Part shown: positions 51,568-60,860 of the stretch, one piece after another
Numbering within the stretch: position 1 is the stretch's first letter
Layout of the letters: every line of letters begins with the position of its first letter
Source: Rhodanobacter sp. OK091
GTDB lineage: Bacteria > Pseudomonadota > Gammaproteobacteria > Xanthomonadales > Rhodanobacteraceae
Direction of reading: 5' to 3'
Assembly: GCF_900142825.1 (NCBI RefSeq)
Contig: NZ_FRCH01000001.1
Span: 2,070,215 to 2,134,214, forward strand
Length of the DNA stretch: 64,000 nucleotides
Position numbers and translations under genes: made by a program
The notes under the pieces: model-generated
Seen by the model: the letters and a program-made list of their open reading frames with translations, nothing else
What the model was told of the DNA's origin: nothing
The model's database searches: none

Positions 51568-52773
51568 ATGAGTCTTGCCCAACGCCGTATTCTGCTGGGA
51601 GTGTCTGGCGGCATCGCCGCCTACAAGTCCTGCGAGCTGGTCCGCCGCTTGCGCGACCTCGATGCCGAGGTGCGCGTGGTGATGACCGAGGGTGCCACCC
51701 ACTTCGTCAGCCCGACCACCTTTCAGGCGTTGTCCGGCCAGAGCGTGCGGGTGAGCCTGTGGGATGCACAGGCCGAAGCGGCCATGGGGCATATCGAACT
51801 GGCGCGCTGGGCCGAACGTATCCTGGTCGCACCGGCCAGCGCCGACCTGCTGGCGCGGCTGGCGCATGGCATGGCCGATGACTTGCTGACCACGCTGTGC
51901 CTGGCCAGCGCCGCGCCACTGTATCTGGCGCCGGCCATGAACCAGCAAATGTGGGCGCACCCGGCGGTGCAGGCGAATATCGACCTGCTGCACCAACGCG
52001 GCGCGCAACTGCTCGGCCCGGCCGCCGGTGATCAAGCCTGCGGCGATGTAGGAACGGGCCGGATGCTGGAGCCCCACGAATTGCGGGATGCGCTGCTGGC
52101 CTCGTTCGGCGACCAGTCCTTGGCCGGGCTGAACGTCTTGGTGAGCGCCGGCCCGACTTATGAAGATATCGACCCTGTGCGTTTCATCGGTAACCGCAGT
52201 TCCGGCCGAATGGGTTTTGCGGTGGCTGCTGCAGCTGCCCAGGCCGGCGCCAAGGTAACCCTGATCGCTGGGCCGGTGAGTCTGGTTACGCCGGCTGGCG
52301 TCGCACAACGCATCGATGTGCGCAGCGCGGCGCAGATGCACGCGGCGGTGCTGACCGCTGCCGCGCAGGCCGACATCTATATCGGCGCGGCGGCGGTCGG
52401 CGATTACCGCCCGCTGGAAGTGTCCGCGCAAAAACTGAAGAAGCGCGCCGGCGCCGGCCTGTCGCTGCAGCTGAGTGAGAACCCGGACATCCTGGCCAGC
52501 CTGTCGGCGCAAACCGCGCACCCGTTCCTGGTCGGATTCGCCGCGGAGACGCATGATGTCGCGAGCTATGCGCAGGGCAAGCTGCGGCACAAGGGGCTGG
52601 ATATGATTGCGGCCAATCAGGTGGGCGGCGGACTCGGTTTCGAGACCGCCGACAATGCGTTGACGTTGTACTGGGCCGACGGCGCGGTCGAACTGCCGCG
52701 GGCCGCGAAACCGGAACTGGCTCGCCAGCTGATCGCCCAGGTGGCCGAGCGCTTTCGGGCGGCGCGCGGATGA
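51568..52773 (+). CDS. coaBC: Bifunctional phosphopantothenoylcysteine decarboxylase / phosphopantothenate-cysteine ligase
   Basis: The protein catalyses two consecutive steps of coenzyme A synthesis; 401 residues is normal. The CoaC (flavin-dependent decarboxylase) half has [18 protein letters not shown], the catalytic His in [20 protein letters not shown] and the Cys-bearing [11 protein letters not shown] loop (about residue 158). The CoaB half starts near 190 with [20 protein letters not shown], the dimer motif [15 protein letters not shown] and the Lys-rich KLKKRAG. The start is ATG 51568. Its stop overlaps the dut start by four bases, implying coupling. Confidence 0.97.
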   Translation: MSLAQRRILLGVSGGIAAYKSCELVRRLRDLDAEVRVVMTEGATHFVSPTTFQALSGQSVRVSLWDAQAEAAMGHIELARWAERILVAPASADLLARLAHGMADDLLTTLCLASAAPLYLAPAMNQQMWAHPAVQANIDLLHQRGAQLLGPAAGDQACGDVGTGRMLEPHELRDALLASFGDQSLAGLNVLVSAGPTYEDIDPVRFIGNRSSGRMGFAVAAAAAQAGAKVTLIAGPVSLVTPAGVAQRIDVRSAAQMHAAVLTAAAQADIYIGAAAVGDYRPLEVSAQKLKKRAGAGLSLQLSENPDILASLSAQTAHPFLVGFAAETHDVASYAQGKLRHKGLDMIAANQVGGGLGFETADNALTLYWADGAVELPRAAKPELARQLIAQVAERFRAARG

Positions 52774-53228
52774 CGATCGACGTCGAACTGAAGATTCTCG
52801 ACCCGCGCCTCGGCGACAGCATTCCGTTGCCTCAGGCCGCCACGGTCGGCAGTGCGGGCATGGATCTGCGTGCTGCGCTGGAGGCGCCGCTGACGCTGGC
52901 ACCGGGGGAAAGTGCGCTGGTGCCCAGCGGCATCGCAATCCATATCGGCGATCCGGGCTGGTGTGCGCTGATCGTGCCGCGCTCGGGGCTGGGCCACAAG
53001 CACGGCCTGGTGATGGGCAATCTGGTCGGGGTGATCGATGCCGACTACCAGGGACCGCTGATGATTTCATGCTGGAATCGCGGCACGCAGTCGTACACCA
53101 TCGCGGTGGGCGACCGGATCGCCCAGTTGCTGCTGGTGCCGGTGGCGCAGGCGCGATTGAAGATCGTGAACGATTTTGCGCCGAGCGAACGCGGCGGCGG
53201 TGGTTTTGGCTCGACCGGTATCCAATGA
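52770..53228 (+). CDS. dut: dUTP diphosphatase
   Basis: This homotrimeric dUTPase of 152 residues hydrolyses dUTP to dUMP, limiting uracil incorporation and supplying thymidylate synthesis. All five family motifs are visible: AGMDLRAAL (1), [13 protein letters not shown] (2), [13 protein letters not shown] (3), [13 protein letters not shown] (4) and the C-terminal [10 protein letters not shown] (5). It overlaps coaBC by four bases, and algC begins 61 bp after its stop, giving the coaBC-dut-algC order known from pseudomonads and xanthomonads. Confidence 0.97.
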   Translation: MTIDVELKILDPRLGDSIPLPQAATVGSAGMDLRAALEAPLTLAPGESALVPSGIAIHIGDPGWCALIVPRSGLGHKHGLVMGNLVGVIDADYQGPLMISCWNRGTQSYTIAVGDRIAQLLLVPVAQARLKIVNDFAPSERGGGGFGSTGIQ

Positions 53229-53289
53229 ACAGACGAGTGGGTCCGAGATCGACCGGGCCGGCGCGCAGGCACAGCCAAGGGGACGGGGC

Positions 53290-55617
53290 ATGGCGTTGAA
53301 CATCGCGAAAGAGCGGCTGCGCAGCCTGCAGAGCAACTGGCGGGATCTGTTGCCGCTGGCCGGCGGCACCATCTTGCTGCTGCTGGGGCTGTTCTGCGCA
53401 TGGCAGACCTGGTTGATCGCCGATGAAGGCGCGGCCATCGAGCGCGTGCATGTTGCCCAGAACGAGGCCGTGCGGGCGATGTCCGACGAAGTCGCCAGAC
53501 AGCGCGGCACCGTCGAAAAGGTGCTGGTCGGCCTGAACCCGGCCACCTTGATGAGCGATCCGGTGCGCTCCGCGGCGGCACTGCGCCAGCAGTTGCCACA
53601 GGCGAAGAAACTGGAGTTGTACAGCGGCGATCTGAACGAGGTGTTGAAGGCCAACTATCGCGAGTTCGGTTATGCCAAGGCGGCCCAGTTGATGGCCGCG
53701 CAGAGTTCCGAAGGGGTGCCGCTGGCGCAGAGTGTTTCCTATGGCGGCGGCGATCGCCGGCTGAGCATGGTGATCCCGCTGGGGCCGCCACAGCAGGCGC
53801 AGGCGTGGGTCTGGGTCGAACTGCCGTTCGCTCCGTTGCGCCAACGTTTCGATGCCATCTCGCCGGCCGGTGGTCGGTTGGAGTTCCGCCAGGGCAATGA
53901 GCAGGGTGACATGCAGCTGTTTTCGAATGGCGCCGCCTCGGCTGAAGCCGAAGCGACCGGTAAACCGGTCGCCGGCAGCGTTTTCAGTGTCGGCGCCGGC
54001 CTGCCCGGTGCCTTCATCGTGTTGCCGCGCTCGTGGGTGTTGAGTGGGTTGCTGACCTTGCTGGGCCTGGGCGGCGGCGCCTACCTGCTGCGCCTGCGCC
54101 TGCGTTGGCTCGCCACACCGGCAGCCGAGCCTGAGGAAGTGCCCCTCCCGGCGAGAATCGAAAACGTCCCTGCTGCGGCCAAACCAGCGAAGCCGCCGCT
54201 TGACCGGCCACCCGTGCCACCGGTTGCAGCGACGGTCGAAGTGGATCCGAGCATCTTTCGTGCATATGACGTGCGCGGTGTGGTCGGCAAGACCTTGAAC
54301 ACGGAGGTCGCGCACGCGCTCGGTCAGTCGATCGGCGCGCTGATGACCGAAAAGCGCTTGCGTGAAATCGTGGTCGGCCGCGACGGTCGCCAGTCCGGAC
54401 CGGAGCTGGCCGGCGCACTGGCCGATGGCCTGCGTGCAGCCGGCATCGACGTGATCGACATCGGTGCGGTGCCCACGCCGGTGGTCTATTACGCGACTTA
54501 TCGCCTCAATACCGGCTGTGGCGTGGCGGTAACCGGTAGCCACAATCCGCCGGACTACAACGGCTTCAAGATCGTGGTCGGCGGCGAGACCTTGTCCGAG
54601 GGCGCGATCCAGGATCTCTACCAGCGGATTGTCAACGGCGCGCTGGCCAGTGACGGTCATGGCAGCCTGCGCGAGGTCGACGTGGCGCCCGACTACATCG
54701 AAAAGATCGTCTCCGACGTGCTGGCCGAGCGTCGCCTGAAGATCGTGGTCGATTGCGGCAACGGTATTCCCGGTGCGATCGCACCGCATGTACTGGAGGG
54801 CGTCGGCTGCGAGGTGATCACGCTGTACTGCGACGTCGACGGCAATTTCCCGAATCACCACCCGGATCCGTCCGACCCGCACAACCTGGAGGATCTGATC
54901 CTGTCGGTGAAGCGGACCGGTGCCGATCTTGGCATTGCGTTCGATGGCGACGGCGATCGTCTGGGCGTGGTCACCCGGTCGGGCGAGATCATCTATCCGG
55001 ATCGCCTGCTGATGTTGTTCGCGCGCGACGTGCTGTCGCGCCAGCCCGGTGCCACCGTCATCTACGACGTCAAGTGCACCAGCCACCTGAAGGGCCAGAT
55101 CCTGGATGCCGGCGGCAGCCCGCTGATGTGGCGCACCGGTCATTCACTGGTCAAGGCGAAGATGCGCGAGACGGGTGCCGAGCTGGCCGGCGAGATGAGC
55201 GGGCACTTCTTCTTCAAGGAGCGCTGGTACGGTTTCGACGACGGCATCTACGCCGCCGCCCGATTGCTGGAAATTCTTGCCGGCGACCAGCAGGGGCGCA
55301 GCCCGGAAGAGATCTTCGCCACCTTGCCGAAGAGCGTCTCCACGCCCGAGTTGAAGATCGAACTGGCCGAGGGCGAGCACTACCGCTTCATGGACAAGTT
55401 GCGCCAGCAAGCCAACTTCGACGATGCCACCCTGACCACCATCGATGGACTGCGCGCGGATTGGCCGGATGGCTGGGGCCTGGTCCGTGCATCCAATACG
55501 ACGCCGGTACTGGTGCTGCGCTTCGAGGCGGACGATGCGATTGCGCTGAAGCGCATCCAGCAGATCTTCCGCAAGCAGCTGCTCGCCGTGGATTTCAAGC
55601 TGAAGATGCCATTCTGA
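53290..55617 (+). CDS. algC: Phosphomannomutase/phosphoglucomutase with fused membrane-anchored N-terminal region (AlgC type)
   Basis: The C-terminal ~460 residues are an alpha-D-phosphohexomutase with the catalytic phosphoserine in VAVTGSHNPPDYNGFKIV (Ser near residue 416), the metal loop AFDGDGDRLGVV (near 552), GEMSGHFFFKERWYGFDDG for sugar binding and RASNTTPVLVLRFE for phosphate binding. It makes mannose-1-P and glucose-1-P for polysaccharide synthesis. The first ~310 residues are unusual: two membrane helices (about 21-43 and 246-270) enclose a ~200-residue, presumably periplasmic domain. A Pro-rich linker then leads to the cytosolic enzyme. The start ATG 53290 is preceded by AAGGGGAC. 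Confidence 0.93.
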   Translation: MALNIAKERLRSLQSNWRDLLPLAGGTILLLLGLFCAWQTWLIADEGAAIERVHVAQNEAVRAMSDEVARQRGTVEKVLVGLNPATLMSDPVRSAAALRQQLPQAKKLELYSGDLNEVLKANYREFGYAKAAQLMAAQSSEGVPLAQSVSYGGGDRRLSMVIPLGPPQQAQAWVWVELPFAPLRQRFDAISPAGGRLEFRQGNEQGDMQLFSNGAASAEAEATGKPVAGSVFSVGAGLPGAFIVLPRSWVLSGLLTLLGLGGGAYLLRLRLRWLATPAAEPEEVPLPARIENVPAAAKPAKPPLDRPPVPPVAATVEVDPSIFRAYDVRGVVGKTLNTEVAHALGQSIGALMTEKRLREIVVGRDGRQSGPELAGALADGLRAAGIDVIDIGAVPTPVVYYATYRLNTGCGVAVTGSHNPPDYNGFKIVVGGETLSEGAIQDLYQRIVNGALASDGHGSLREVDVAPDYIEKIVSDVLAERRLKIVVDCGNGIPGAIAPHVLEGVGCEVITLYCDVDGNFPNHHPDPSDPHNLEDLILSVKRTGADLGIAFDGDGDRLGVVTRSGEIIYPDRLLMLFARDVLSRQPGATVIYDVKCTSHLKGQILDAGGSPLMWRTGHSLVKAKMRETGAELAGEMSGHFFFKERWYGFDDGIYAAARLLEILAGDQQGRSPEEIFATLPKSVSTPELKIELAEGEHYRFMDKLRQQANFDDATLTTIDGLRADWPDGWGLVRASNTTPVLVLRFEADDAIALKRIQQIFRKQLLAVDFKLKMPF

Positions 55618-55633
55618 GCCCCATAATCGGGCC

Positions 55634-55666
55634 CGAAAAAAGGCCGGCTTGTGCGCCGGCCTTCTC
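55634..55666. terminator. Bidirectional terminator after algC
   Basis: AAGGCCGGC and GCCGGCCTT (55640-55648 and 55655-55663) pair around TTGTGC, preceded by an A-run and followed by CTC. It separates algC from the convergent DUF4124 gene. Confidence 0.85.
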
Positions 55667-55683
55667 ATTGAAGCAGTGGCGGA

Positions 55684-56325
55684 CTATCCCGCAGGCTGCG
55701 CTTGCGCCGCCTTGATTTCGCGATAGCGCGCCAGTTGTTTGGCCTGCAGTTGCACGGTCTGCGTGCGTAAGGTCTGCTGGTGCTGCAAGGTATTGCGCTG
55801 CCCGGTGACGATGGCGCGTTGCTGGGCGATGCCGTCGACCAGGAGCTTCGGCACCGGTGCCTTGGCGTTCTCCATCTCGGCCGCGCGACCAAGCAGGTCG
55901 GTCAGCGCCTTTTCCTGGCTGCGCAGGTTGATCTGGGTGGTATGGATCTGCTGGTCGATGGTGTCCAGCGCCTGTTGCTGCTGGAGTTTGTATGACTCCT
56001 CGTCCGGATAGGCCGCCAGCATCTGCGCTTCGGCGTTGGCAATTTCCTGCGCGGCCCGCTGCTTGGCCGCCTGCTCGGCCGCCAGCTTGTTGGCGGCGGT
56101 GCGTTCCTCGGGGGTCAGCTGGCGCGGCACGCGCTGCACAACCAGACCACGGTCGTTGACCAGGTCATAGCCGTACTTCATCGCTTCGGTGGTAAGGCTG
56201 TCGCTGAAATGCATCAGGCCCTGCCCGTCGTACCACTTGTAGCGGATGTTGCCGGTGTTCTGGGCGTGCGCCGACAGGCTCGCGAACAGCACGGCAGCAG
56301 CAAAAAAAAGCGGTGACTTGCGCAT
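55684..56325 (-). CDS. DUF4124-domain exported protein with coiled-coil tail
   Basis: The 213-residue product has a Sec signal peptide (MRKSPLFFAAAVLFASLSAH, then AQN) and then a short DUF4124 domain (IRYKWYDGQGLMHFSDSLTT, the K-W-x-D-x-x-G-x-x-H-x-S-D pattern). A long Gln/Ala-rich helical region follows (QRAAQEIANAEAQM through HQQTLRTQTVQLQAKQLARY), probably coiled coil. It is periplasmic; function is unknown. The ATG at 56325 is preceded by AAGGGAG. It lies downstream of pyrE on the same strand, 114 bp away. Confidence 0.85.
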   Translation of the reverse strand: MRKSPLFFAAAVLFASLSAHAQNTGNIRYKWYDGQGLMHFSDSLTTEAMKYGYDLVNDRGLVVQRVPRQLTPEERTAANKLAAEQAAKQRAAQEIANAEAQMLAAYPDEESYKLQQQQALDTIDQQIHTTQINLRSQEKALTDLLGRAAEMENAKAPVPKLLVDGIAQQRAIVTGQRNTLQHQQTLRTQTVQLQAKQLARYREIKAAQAQPAG

Positions 56326-56439
56326 GGATTCTCCCTTGTTGCCCAGTATAGCCGGCGCCATCGCCTTGCCCAGCTCCGCACGGTGGCACGGGTTGCCGCC
56401 GTCATCGGCTTCGCTGGAGTTTACGGCCCGTGGGTGAAC

Positions 56440-57087
56440 TCAACCTTGAACCCCGTAGCGTTCGCGATAAGCCAGCAGACGGGCGTGCTCGGCGGCCAGA
56501 CGGGGATGTTCGCCGGCGTAGGCCAGCACATCGTCGAGGCTGGTGATCGCGATCACCGGAATACCATAGTCGGCGGCCACTTCCTGCGCGGCGGAGCGCT
56601 CGCCTTGGCCGCGTTCCTGCCGATCCAGCGCAATCAGCACGCCGGCCGGTTCGGCGCCGTGCGCACGGATCAGCGCCAACGATTCGCGCACCGCAGTGCC
56701 GGCGGTCATCACGTCGTCGACGATCAATACGCGGCCGGTGAGCGGCGCGCCCACCAGCACGCCCCCTTCGCCGTGATCCTTCGCCTCCTTGCGGTTGTAG
56801 GCCCAGGGCAAATCGCGTTGATGCTGGTCGGCCAGCGCGATGGCGGTAGCCGCGGCCAGTGCGATGCCCTTGTAGGCCGGGCCGAACAACATGTCGACGG
56901 CGACGCCGGAATTGATCACGGCGGCGGCGTAGGCACGCCCGAGTTGGGCCAGCGCAGCGCCCGAATCGATGCGGCCCATATTGAAGAAATACGGGCTTTG
57001 CCGGCCGGATTTCAGGGTGAACTCACCGAAGCGCAGCACTTCGCGCTGCAAGGTGAGTTCGATGAAGTCGCGCTGGTAATCGTGCAC
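56440..57087 (-). CDS. pyrE: Orotate phosphoribosyltransferase
   Basis: This enzyme converts orotate and PRPP to orotidine 5'-phosphate in pyrimidine synthesis. At 215 residues it matches the gammaproteobacterial form. [14 protein letters not shown], the catalytic lysine region [13 protein letters not shown] and the PRPP-binding [20 protein letters not shown] are diagnostic. The start is GTG at 57087. It is divergent from the exonuclease III gene, the same arrangement found in pseudomonads and xanthomonads. Confidence 0.96.
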   Translation of the reverse strand: MHDYQRDFIELTLQREVLRFGEFTLKSGRQSPYFFNMGRIDSGAALAQLGRAYAAAVINSGVAVDMLFGPAYKGIALAAATAIALADQHQRDLPWAYNRKEAKDHGEGGVLVGAPLTGRVLIVDDVMTAGTAVRESLALIRAHGAEPAGVLIALDRQERGQGERSAAQEVAADYGIPVIAITSLDDVLAYAGEHPRLAAEHARLLAYRERYGVQG

Positions 57088-57308
57088 AAGTCGTCTCGCT
57101 GGTAGCCGGGATCAGGGCGGGACCCGCAGCAACCGATGCCGCGGTCCGGAACGGCCGACATGGTACAGCTCACCGGCATCGTAGAAGCCTGCTCCCAGAA
57201 ATAGCCGCAAGACGGCATGGTTGCGACGGTTCAGGCGCGTCCAGCCTCCGCTGGCGCTAGTGAGGCGCTCTGGTTGTTATGATCACCCATCACGAGACGG
57301 GAGACTTC

Positions 57309-58079
57309 ATGCGCATCATCAGCCTCAATGCCAACGGCATCCGTTCTGCCGCGAACAAGGGCGTGTTCGACTGGCTGCGCAAGCAAAACGCGGACGTGGT
57401 CTGCCTGCAGGAAACCAAGGCGCAGGAGGATCAGCTGAGCGATCCGATGTTTCGCCCCGACGGGCATCACTGTTTCTATCGCGACGCCAGCAGCAAGAAG
57501 GGTTACAGCGGCGTAGCGATCTACGCCAAGCGCGAGCCCGATCAGGTGTTGACCGAACTGGGCTGGGACGAGTTCGACAACGAAGGCCGTTACATCGAGG
57601 CGCGGTTTGGCAATCTCTCGGTGGTGTCGCTGTATTTCCCGTCCGGCACGTCCGGCGACGAACGCCAGCAATTCAAGTTCAAGGCGATGGAGTGGATCAC
57701 CCCGATCTTCGACGCGTGGCTGAAGAGTGGCCGCGACTACGTGATCTGCGGCGACTGGAACATCGTGCACACGAAGAACGACATCAAGAACTGGAGCTCG
57801 AACCAGAAGAACTCCGGCTGCCTGCCCGAGGAACGCGCGTGGCTGGACCTGCTGTTCCAGCAGCGCGGCTGGGTCGATAGCTTCCGCGCGATCAAGCCCG
57901 AGGCGGTCGAATACACCTGGTGGTCGAACCGCGGCCAGGCCCGCGCGAACAATGTGGGGTGGCGCATCGACTACCAGGTCTGCACGCCGTCACTACGTGC
58001 GCGACTGCGCGATTGTTCGATCTATCGCGAACAGCGTTTCTCCGACCACGCGCCGTATACGGTGGACTATGTCGACTGA
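57309..58079 (+). CDS. xth: Exodeoxyribonuclease III (AP endonuclease, Xth/Crc family)
   Basis: The 256-residue EEP-superfamily nuclease starts MRIISLNANGIRSAANKGVF, with a GGGAG ribosome-binding site. Catalytic residues are visible: Glu in VCLQETKAQEDQ, Tyr in SVVSLYFPSG, Asp and Asn in VICGDWNIVHT, Asp in GWRIDYQ, and the Asp-His pair in RFSDHAPYTVDYV. It therefore looks catalytically competent, unlike Crc of Pseudomonas, which occupies the same position next to pyrE but lacks nuclease activity. It overlaps the following permease gene by 11 bp. Confidence 0.93.
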   Translation: MRIISLNANGIRSAANKGVFDWLRKQNADVVCLQETKAQEDQLSDPMFRPDGHHCFYRDASSKKGYSGVAIYAKREPDQVLTELGWDEFDNEGRYIEARFGNLSVVSLYFPSGTSGDERQQFKFKAMEWITPIFDAWLKSGRDYVICGDWNIVHTKNDIKNWSSNQKNSGCLPEERAWLDLLFQQRGWVDSFRAIKPEAVEYTWWSNRGQARANNVGWRIDYQVCTPSLRARLRDCSIYREQRFSDHAPYTVDYVD

Positions 58080-59334
58080 GCCAGTGTTGCCGACGACAGA
58101 GGCAATGCCAGGGCGTCGCTGGCGCGTACTCAGCATCGGCTTGCTCGGATTTGCTTCGGGCCTGCCGCTGGCCTTGTCGCTGAGCACGCTGCAAGCGTGG
58201 TTCACCACATCCGGGATGAGTTTGAAGGCCATCGGCTGGGTCACCCTGATCAGCCAGGCTTACGTGTTCAAGTTCCTGTGGGCACCACTGCTGGATCGCC
58301 TGCCATTGCCGTTTCTCGGCCGACGCCGTGGCTGGATCCTGCTGATGCAATTGCTCTGCGGCGCGGCGCTGATCAGCATGAGTTTCTATACGCCGCAGGG
58401 CGCGGCGACCACGATCGCATTCCTGGGCGTGCTGCTGGCGTTCGCCTCTGCCACGCAGGACATCGCTTACGACGCGCATCGCACCGATCTGCTGCCACCG
58501 GCCGAGCGCGGCTGGGGCACGGCGTTCTCGCAAGGCGGCTACCGGCTAGGCATGCTGGTCTCCGGTGCGCTGGCGCTGATCCTCGCCGACCATCTGGGCT
58601 GGGCCTGGGTATACCGGTTGATGGGCGCGCTGATGCTGGGCTCGACGCTGGTCACTGTATTGTCGCCGGATGCTCCGGATGAGCGTCCCACGCGGAGCTT
58701 CACCGAGGCGGTGGTGCAGCCGTTCGTGGACTTCTTCACCCGCTACGGCAAGGTGGCGCTGGCGTGGCTGGCGCTGATGGTGCTGTACAAGCTGAGTGAT
58801 GCGTTTGCGTTGTCGTTGTCGACCACCTTCCTGTTGCGCGTGCCGCAGTTCTCGCTGACGCAACTGGGGGCAATCAACAAGACCTTCGGCTTGATAGCCG
58901 GCCTGCTCGGTGCGCTAGCGGGCGGCTGGGTGGTGACGCGGATGCGGCTGTTTCCCGCACTGCTGATATTGGGAGTGGCGCAGGCGCTGGTGAACCTCGG
59001 TTACATCTGGCTGGTACACAGCGGCCCGGATATCTATGCGCTGGCCACCGTGGTGGGTCTGGAGAACTTCTTCAGCGGATTGGGCAGCACCGCCTTCGTG
59101 GTGCTGGTGACCGGGTTGTGCAACATGCGGTTCTCCGCGACTCAGTACGCGCTGCTGTCTTCGCTGTCGGCGGTGGGGCGGGTGTTCCTTGGACCGGTGT
59201 CGGCGTGGCTGGTACCGCAGGTGGGCTGGTCGACGTTCTTCGTCATCACGGTCCTGTCGGCGATACCGGGGCTGTTGCTGGTGATCGTGTTGCGCCATGC
59301 GATTCACCGAGTGGAACAGGCCCAGCCGCACTGA
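58069..59334 (+). CDS. AmpG-like MFS permease (muropeptide importer)
   Basis: The 421-residue protein has 11-12 hydrophobic helices. The first shows GLLGFASGLPLALSLSTLQ, the diagnostic AmpG N-terminal pattern, followed by GWVTLISQAYVFKFLWAPLL, then DRLPLPFLGRRRGWILLMQ. AmpG imports GlcNAc-anhydroMurNAc-peptides for wall recycling and so links to beta-lactamase induction; anmK of the same recycling pathway lies 0.4 kb downstream on the opposite strand. Related permeases carry other solutes, so the substrate is likely but not proven. It overlaps xth by 11 bp, so the two are co-transcribed. Confidence 0.85.
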   Translation: MSTEPVLPTTEAMPGRRWRVLSIGLLGFASGLPLALSLSTLQAWFTTSGMSLKAIGWVTLISQAYVFKFLWAPLLDRLPLPFLGRRRGWILLMQLLCGAALISMSFYTPQGAATTIAFLGVLLAFASATQDIAYDAHRTDLLPPAERGWGTAFSQGGYRLGMLVSGALALILADHLGWAWVYRLMGALMLGSTLVTVLSPDAPDERPTRSFTEAVVQPFVDFFTRYGKVALAWLALMVLYKLSDAFALSLSTTFLLRVPQFSLTQLGAINKTFGLIAGLLGALAGGWVVTRMRLFPALLILGVAQALVNLGYIWLVHSGPDIYALATVVGLENFFSGLGSTAFVVLVTGLCNMRFSATQYALLSSLSAVGRVFLGPVSAWLVPQVGWSTFFVITVLSAIPGLLLVIVLRHAIHRVEQAQPH

Positions 59335-59429
59335 GATTGCCAACCAGGCCTCGGAAGTGGCCGCGGGATCGGTCAGAATTCCTAACCAGCACGACGGGAG
59401 ACTCTCAGTTCCCTGCGCAGCACGGAGTG

Positions 59430-59747
59430 ATGCTTGTGCCGGACATGATCCTTCAGCACGTCGACGGTTTGCTGGTCGAGCGCATCAAGGCGCTGGCAAG
59501 AGACCGTCAGTGGTCGATCAATGAAGTCTTGCTATACGCCTTGCGTAATGGCCTGGGCATGTCGGCTGCGCAGCCATGCAGTGAAAGCCTGCGCGACCCG
59601 CAGGCGCTGGCCGTACTCGGAGGACATTGGGAAGCCGCGGAACAGGGCGCATTCCAGGAGGCGCTGCACGCCTTGGCGCAGACCCATCCGACTCAATTGG
59701 CGCCGGAACGTATTCGTTCCGATGGGTCTGTCGTGGGTGCGGAGTAG
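59430..59747 (+). CDS. Small protein with ribbon-helix-helix-like N-terminal part, 105 aa
   Basis: The 105-residue product starts near MLVPDMILQHVDGLLVERIK. The stretch VDGLLVERIKALARDRQWSI, then NEVLLYALRNGLG, has the strand-helix-turn-helix spacing of Arc/MetJ-type DNA-binding proteins. The C-terminal half is Ala/Glu-rich (LAVLGGHWEAAEQGAFQEAL). It could be an antitoxin-like or autonomous regulator; no toxin partner is adjacent. The start is uncertain (ATG 59430, GTG 59436 or ATG 59445), with CGGAG at 59423-59427. Its 3' end overlaps that of anmK by 55 bp on the opposite strand. Confidence 0.6.
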   Translation: MLVPDMILQHVDGLLVERIKALARDRQWSINEVLLYALRNGLGMSAAQPCSESLRDPQALAVLGGHWEAAEQGAFQEALHALAQTHPTQLAPERIRSDGSVVGAE

Positions 59748-60847
59748 ATAGCGCCGAGTACCCGCGGCCCACGCGCACCGGTTACCGCCGGAAGATTGCC
59801 GGGCAGGCCGAGCAAGCGTTGCCGCGCGAGCCATGCAAACGCGGTGGCTTCGAGAAAATCCGGATCGATGCCGTGACGAGCGGTGCTACACAGGGCGCGT
59901 GGCGCCAGCAGTTCGCCCAGTCGCCGCATCAGTGCGCTGTTGTGTACGCCGCCACCGCAAATCAATACCTCGGCTGCGTCCGGCGCGTGCTGTGCGATCG
60001 CCGCGGCGACGCTGCGCGCGCTGAGCTCGAGCAAGGTCGCCTGCACGTCCGCGGGATCCAGCGCGGCCAGTGGCCCATGCGTGGCCAACCAGTCCAGATG
60101 GAAGTGTTCGCGTCCGGTGCTCTTCGGCGGTGGCAGCGCAAAGTAATCATCAGCCAGCAAGGCATCGAGCAAATTGGGATCGGGCCGGCCACTCGCCGCA
60201 AACATTCCGTCGCGGTCGAACGGCTCGCCGCGATGGCGCAGGCACCAGGCATCGAGCAGGCCGTTGGCCGGACCGGTGTCGAAACCGCGCACGCCGCCAT
60301 CGGCGCCGAGCACGGTGATATTGGCAATGCCGCCGAGGTTGAGCACCACTCGCGCATGCCCGGGGCGGGCCAGAAGCATCGCGTGCAGCGCCGGCAATAA
60401 AGGAGCGCCCTGCCCGCCGGCGGCGATATCGGCACGCCGGAAATCCGCTACCACGTCGATCCCGCAGCGCTCGGCGATCGTGGTCGGATCGCCCAGTTGC
60501 AGGGTGAAGGGATGGTCGCCGCCGGGGCGGTGGCGCAAGGTCTGGCCGTGCGAACCGATCGCCCGCACCGCGTGCGCCGGCGTGCCGCTTTGCTCGAGCA
60601 AATGCGTGGCGGCGTCGGCGAAGCAGCGGCCGATTTCGACGTCCAGCCGTCCAAACGCATCCAGATCCAGCGCGGCTTCGCCTTGCGCCAGCGCCAGCAT
60701 GCGTTCACGCAAGACCGGCGGCCACGGATGGGTATGGGTGGCCAGAACCTGCGGCGTGCCGCGTGCGAAGTCGACCAGTGCGGCGTCGATGCTGTCTGCG
60801 CTGGTGCCCGAGATCAATCCGAGATAAAGCGCCGTAGCGTCATTCAC
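59693..60847 (-). CDS. anmK: Anhydro-N-acetylmuramic acid kinase
   Basis: This recycling enzyme cleaves and phosphorylates anhydroMurNAc to MurNAc-6-phosphate. The 384 residues include the ATP-binding GLISGTSADSIDAALVDF near the N terminus, AIGSHGQTLRHRPGGDHPFT, VVLNLGGIANITVLG, FDTGPANGLLDAW and ICGGGVHNSALM. GTG 60847 was chosen because the product then starts directly before the conserved N terminus. The M23 peptidase gene ends 13 bp upstream, so the two wall-processing genes form an operon. Its 3' end overlaps the convergent small RHH-like gene. Confidence 0.94.
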   Translation of the reverse strand: MNDATALYLGLISGTSADSIDAALVDFARGTPQVLATHTHPWPPVLRERMLALAQGEAALDLDAFGRLDVEIGRCFADAATHLLEQSGTPAHAVRAIGSHGQTLRHRPGGDHPFTLQLGDPTTIAERCGIDVVADFRRADIAAGGQGAPLLPALHAMLLARPGHARVVLNLGGIANITVLGADGGVRGFDTGPANGLLDAWCLRHRGEPFDRDGMFAASGRPDPNLLDALLADDYFALPPPKSTGREHFHLDWLATHGPLAALDPADVQATLLELSARSVAAAIAQHAPDAAEVLICGGGVHNSALMRRLGELLAPRALCSTARHGIDPDFLEATAFAWLARQRLLGLPGNLPAVTGARGPRVLGAIYSAPTTDPSERIRSGAN

Positions 60848-60860
60848 GCTCGCGTTTCGC

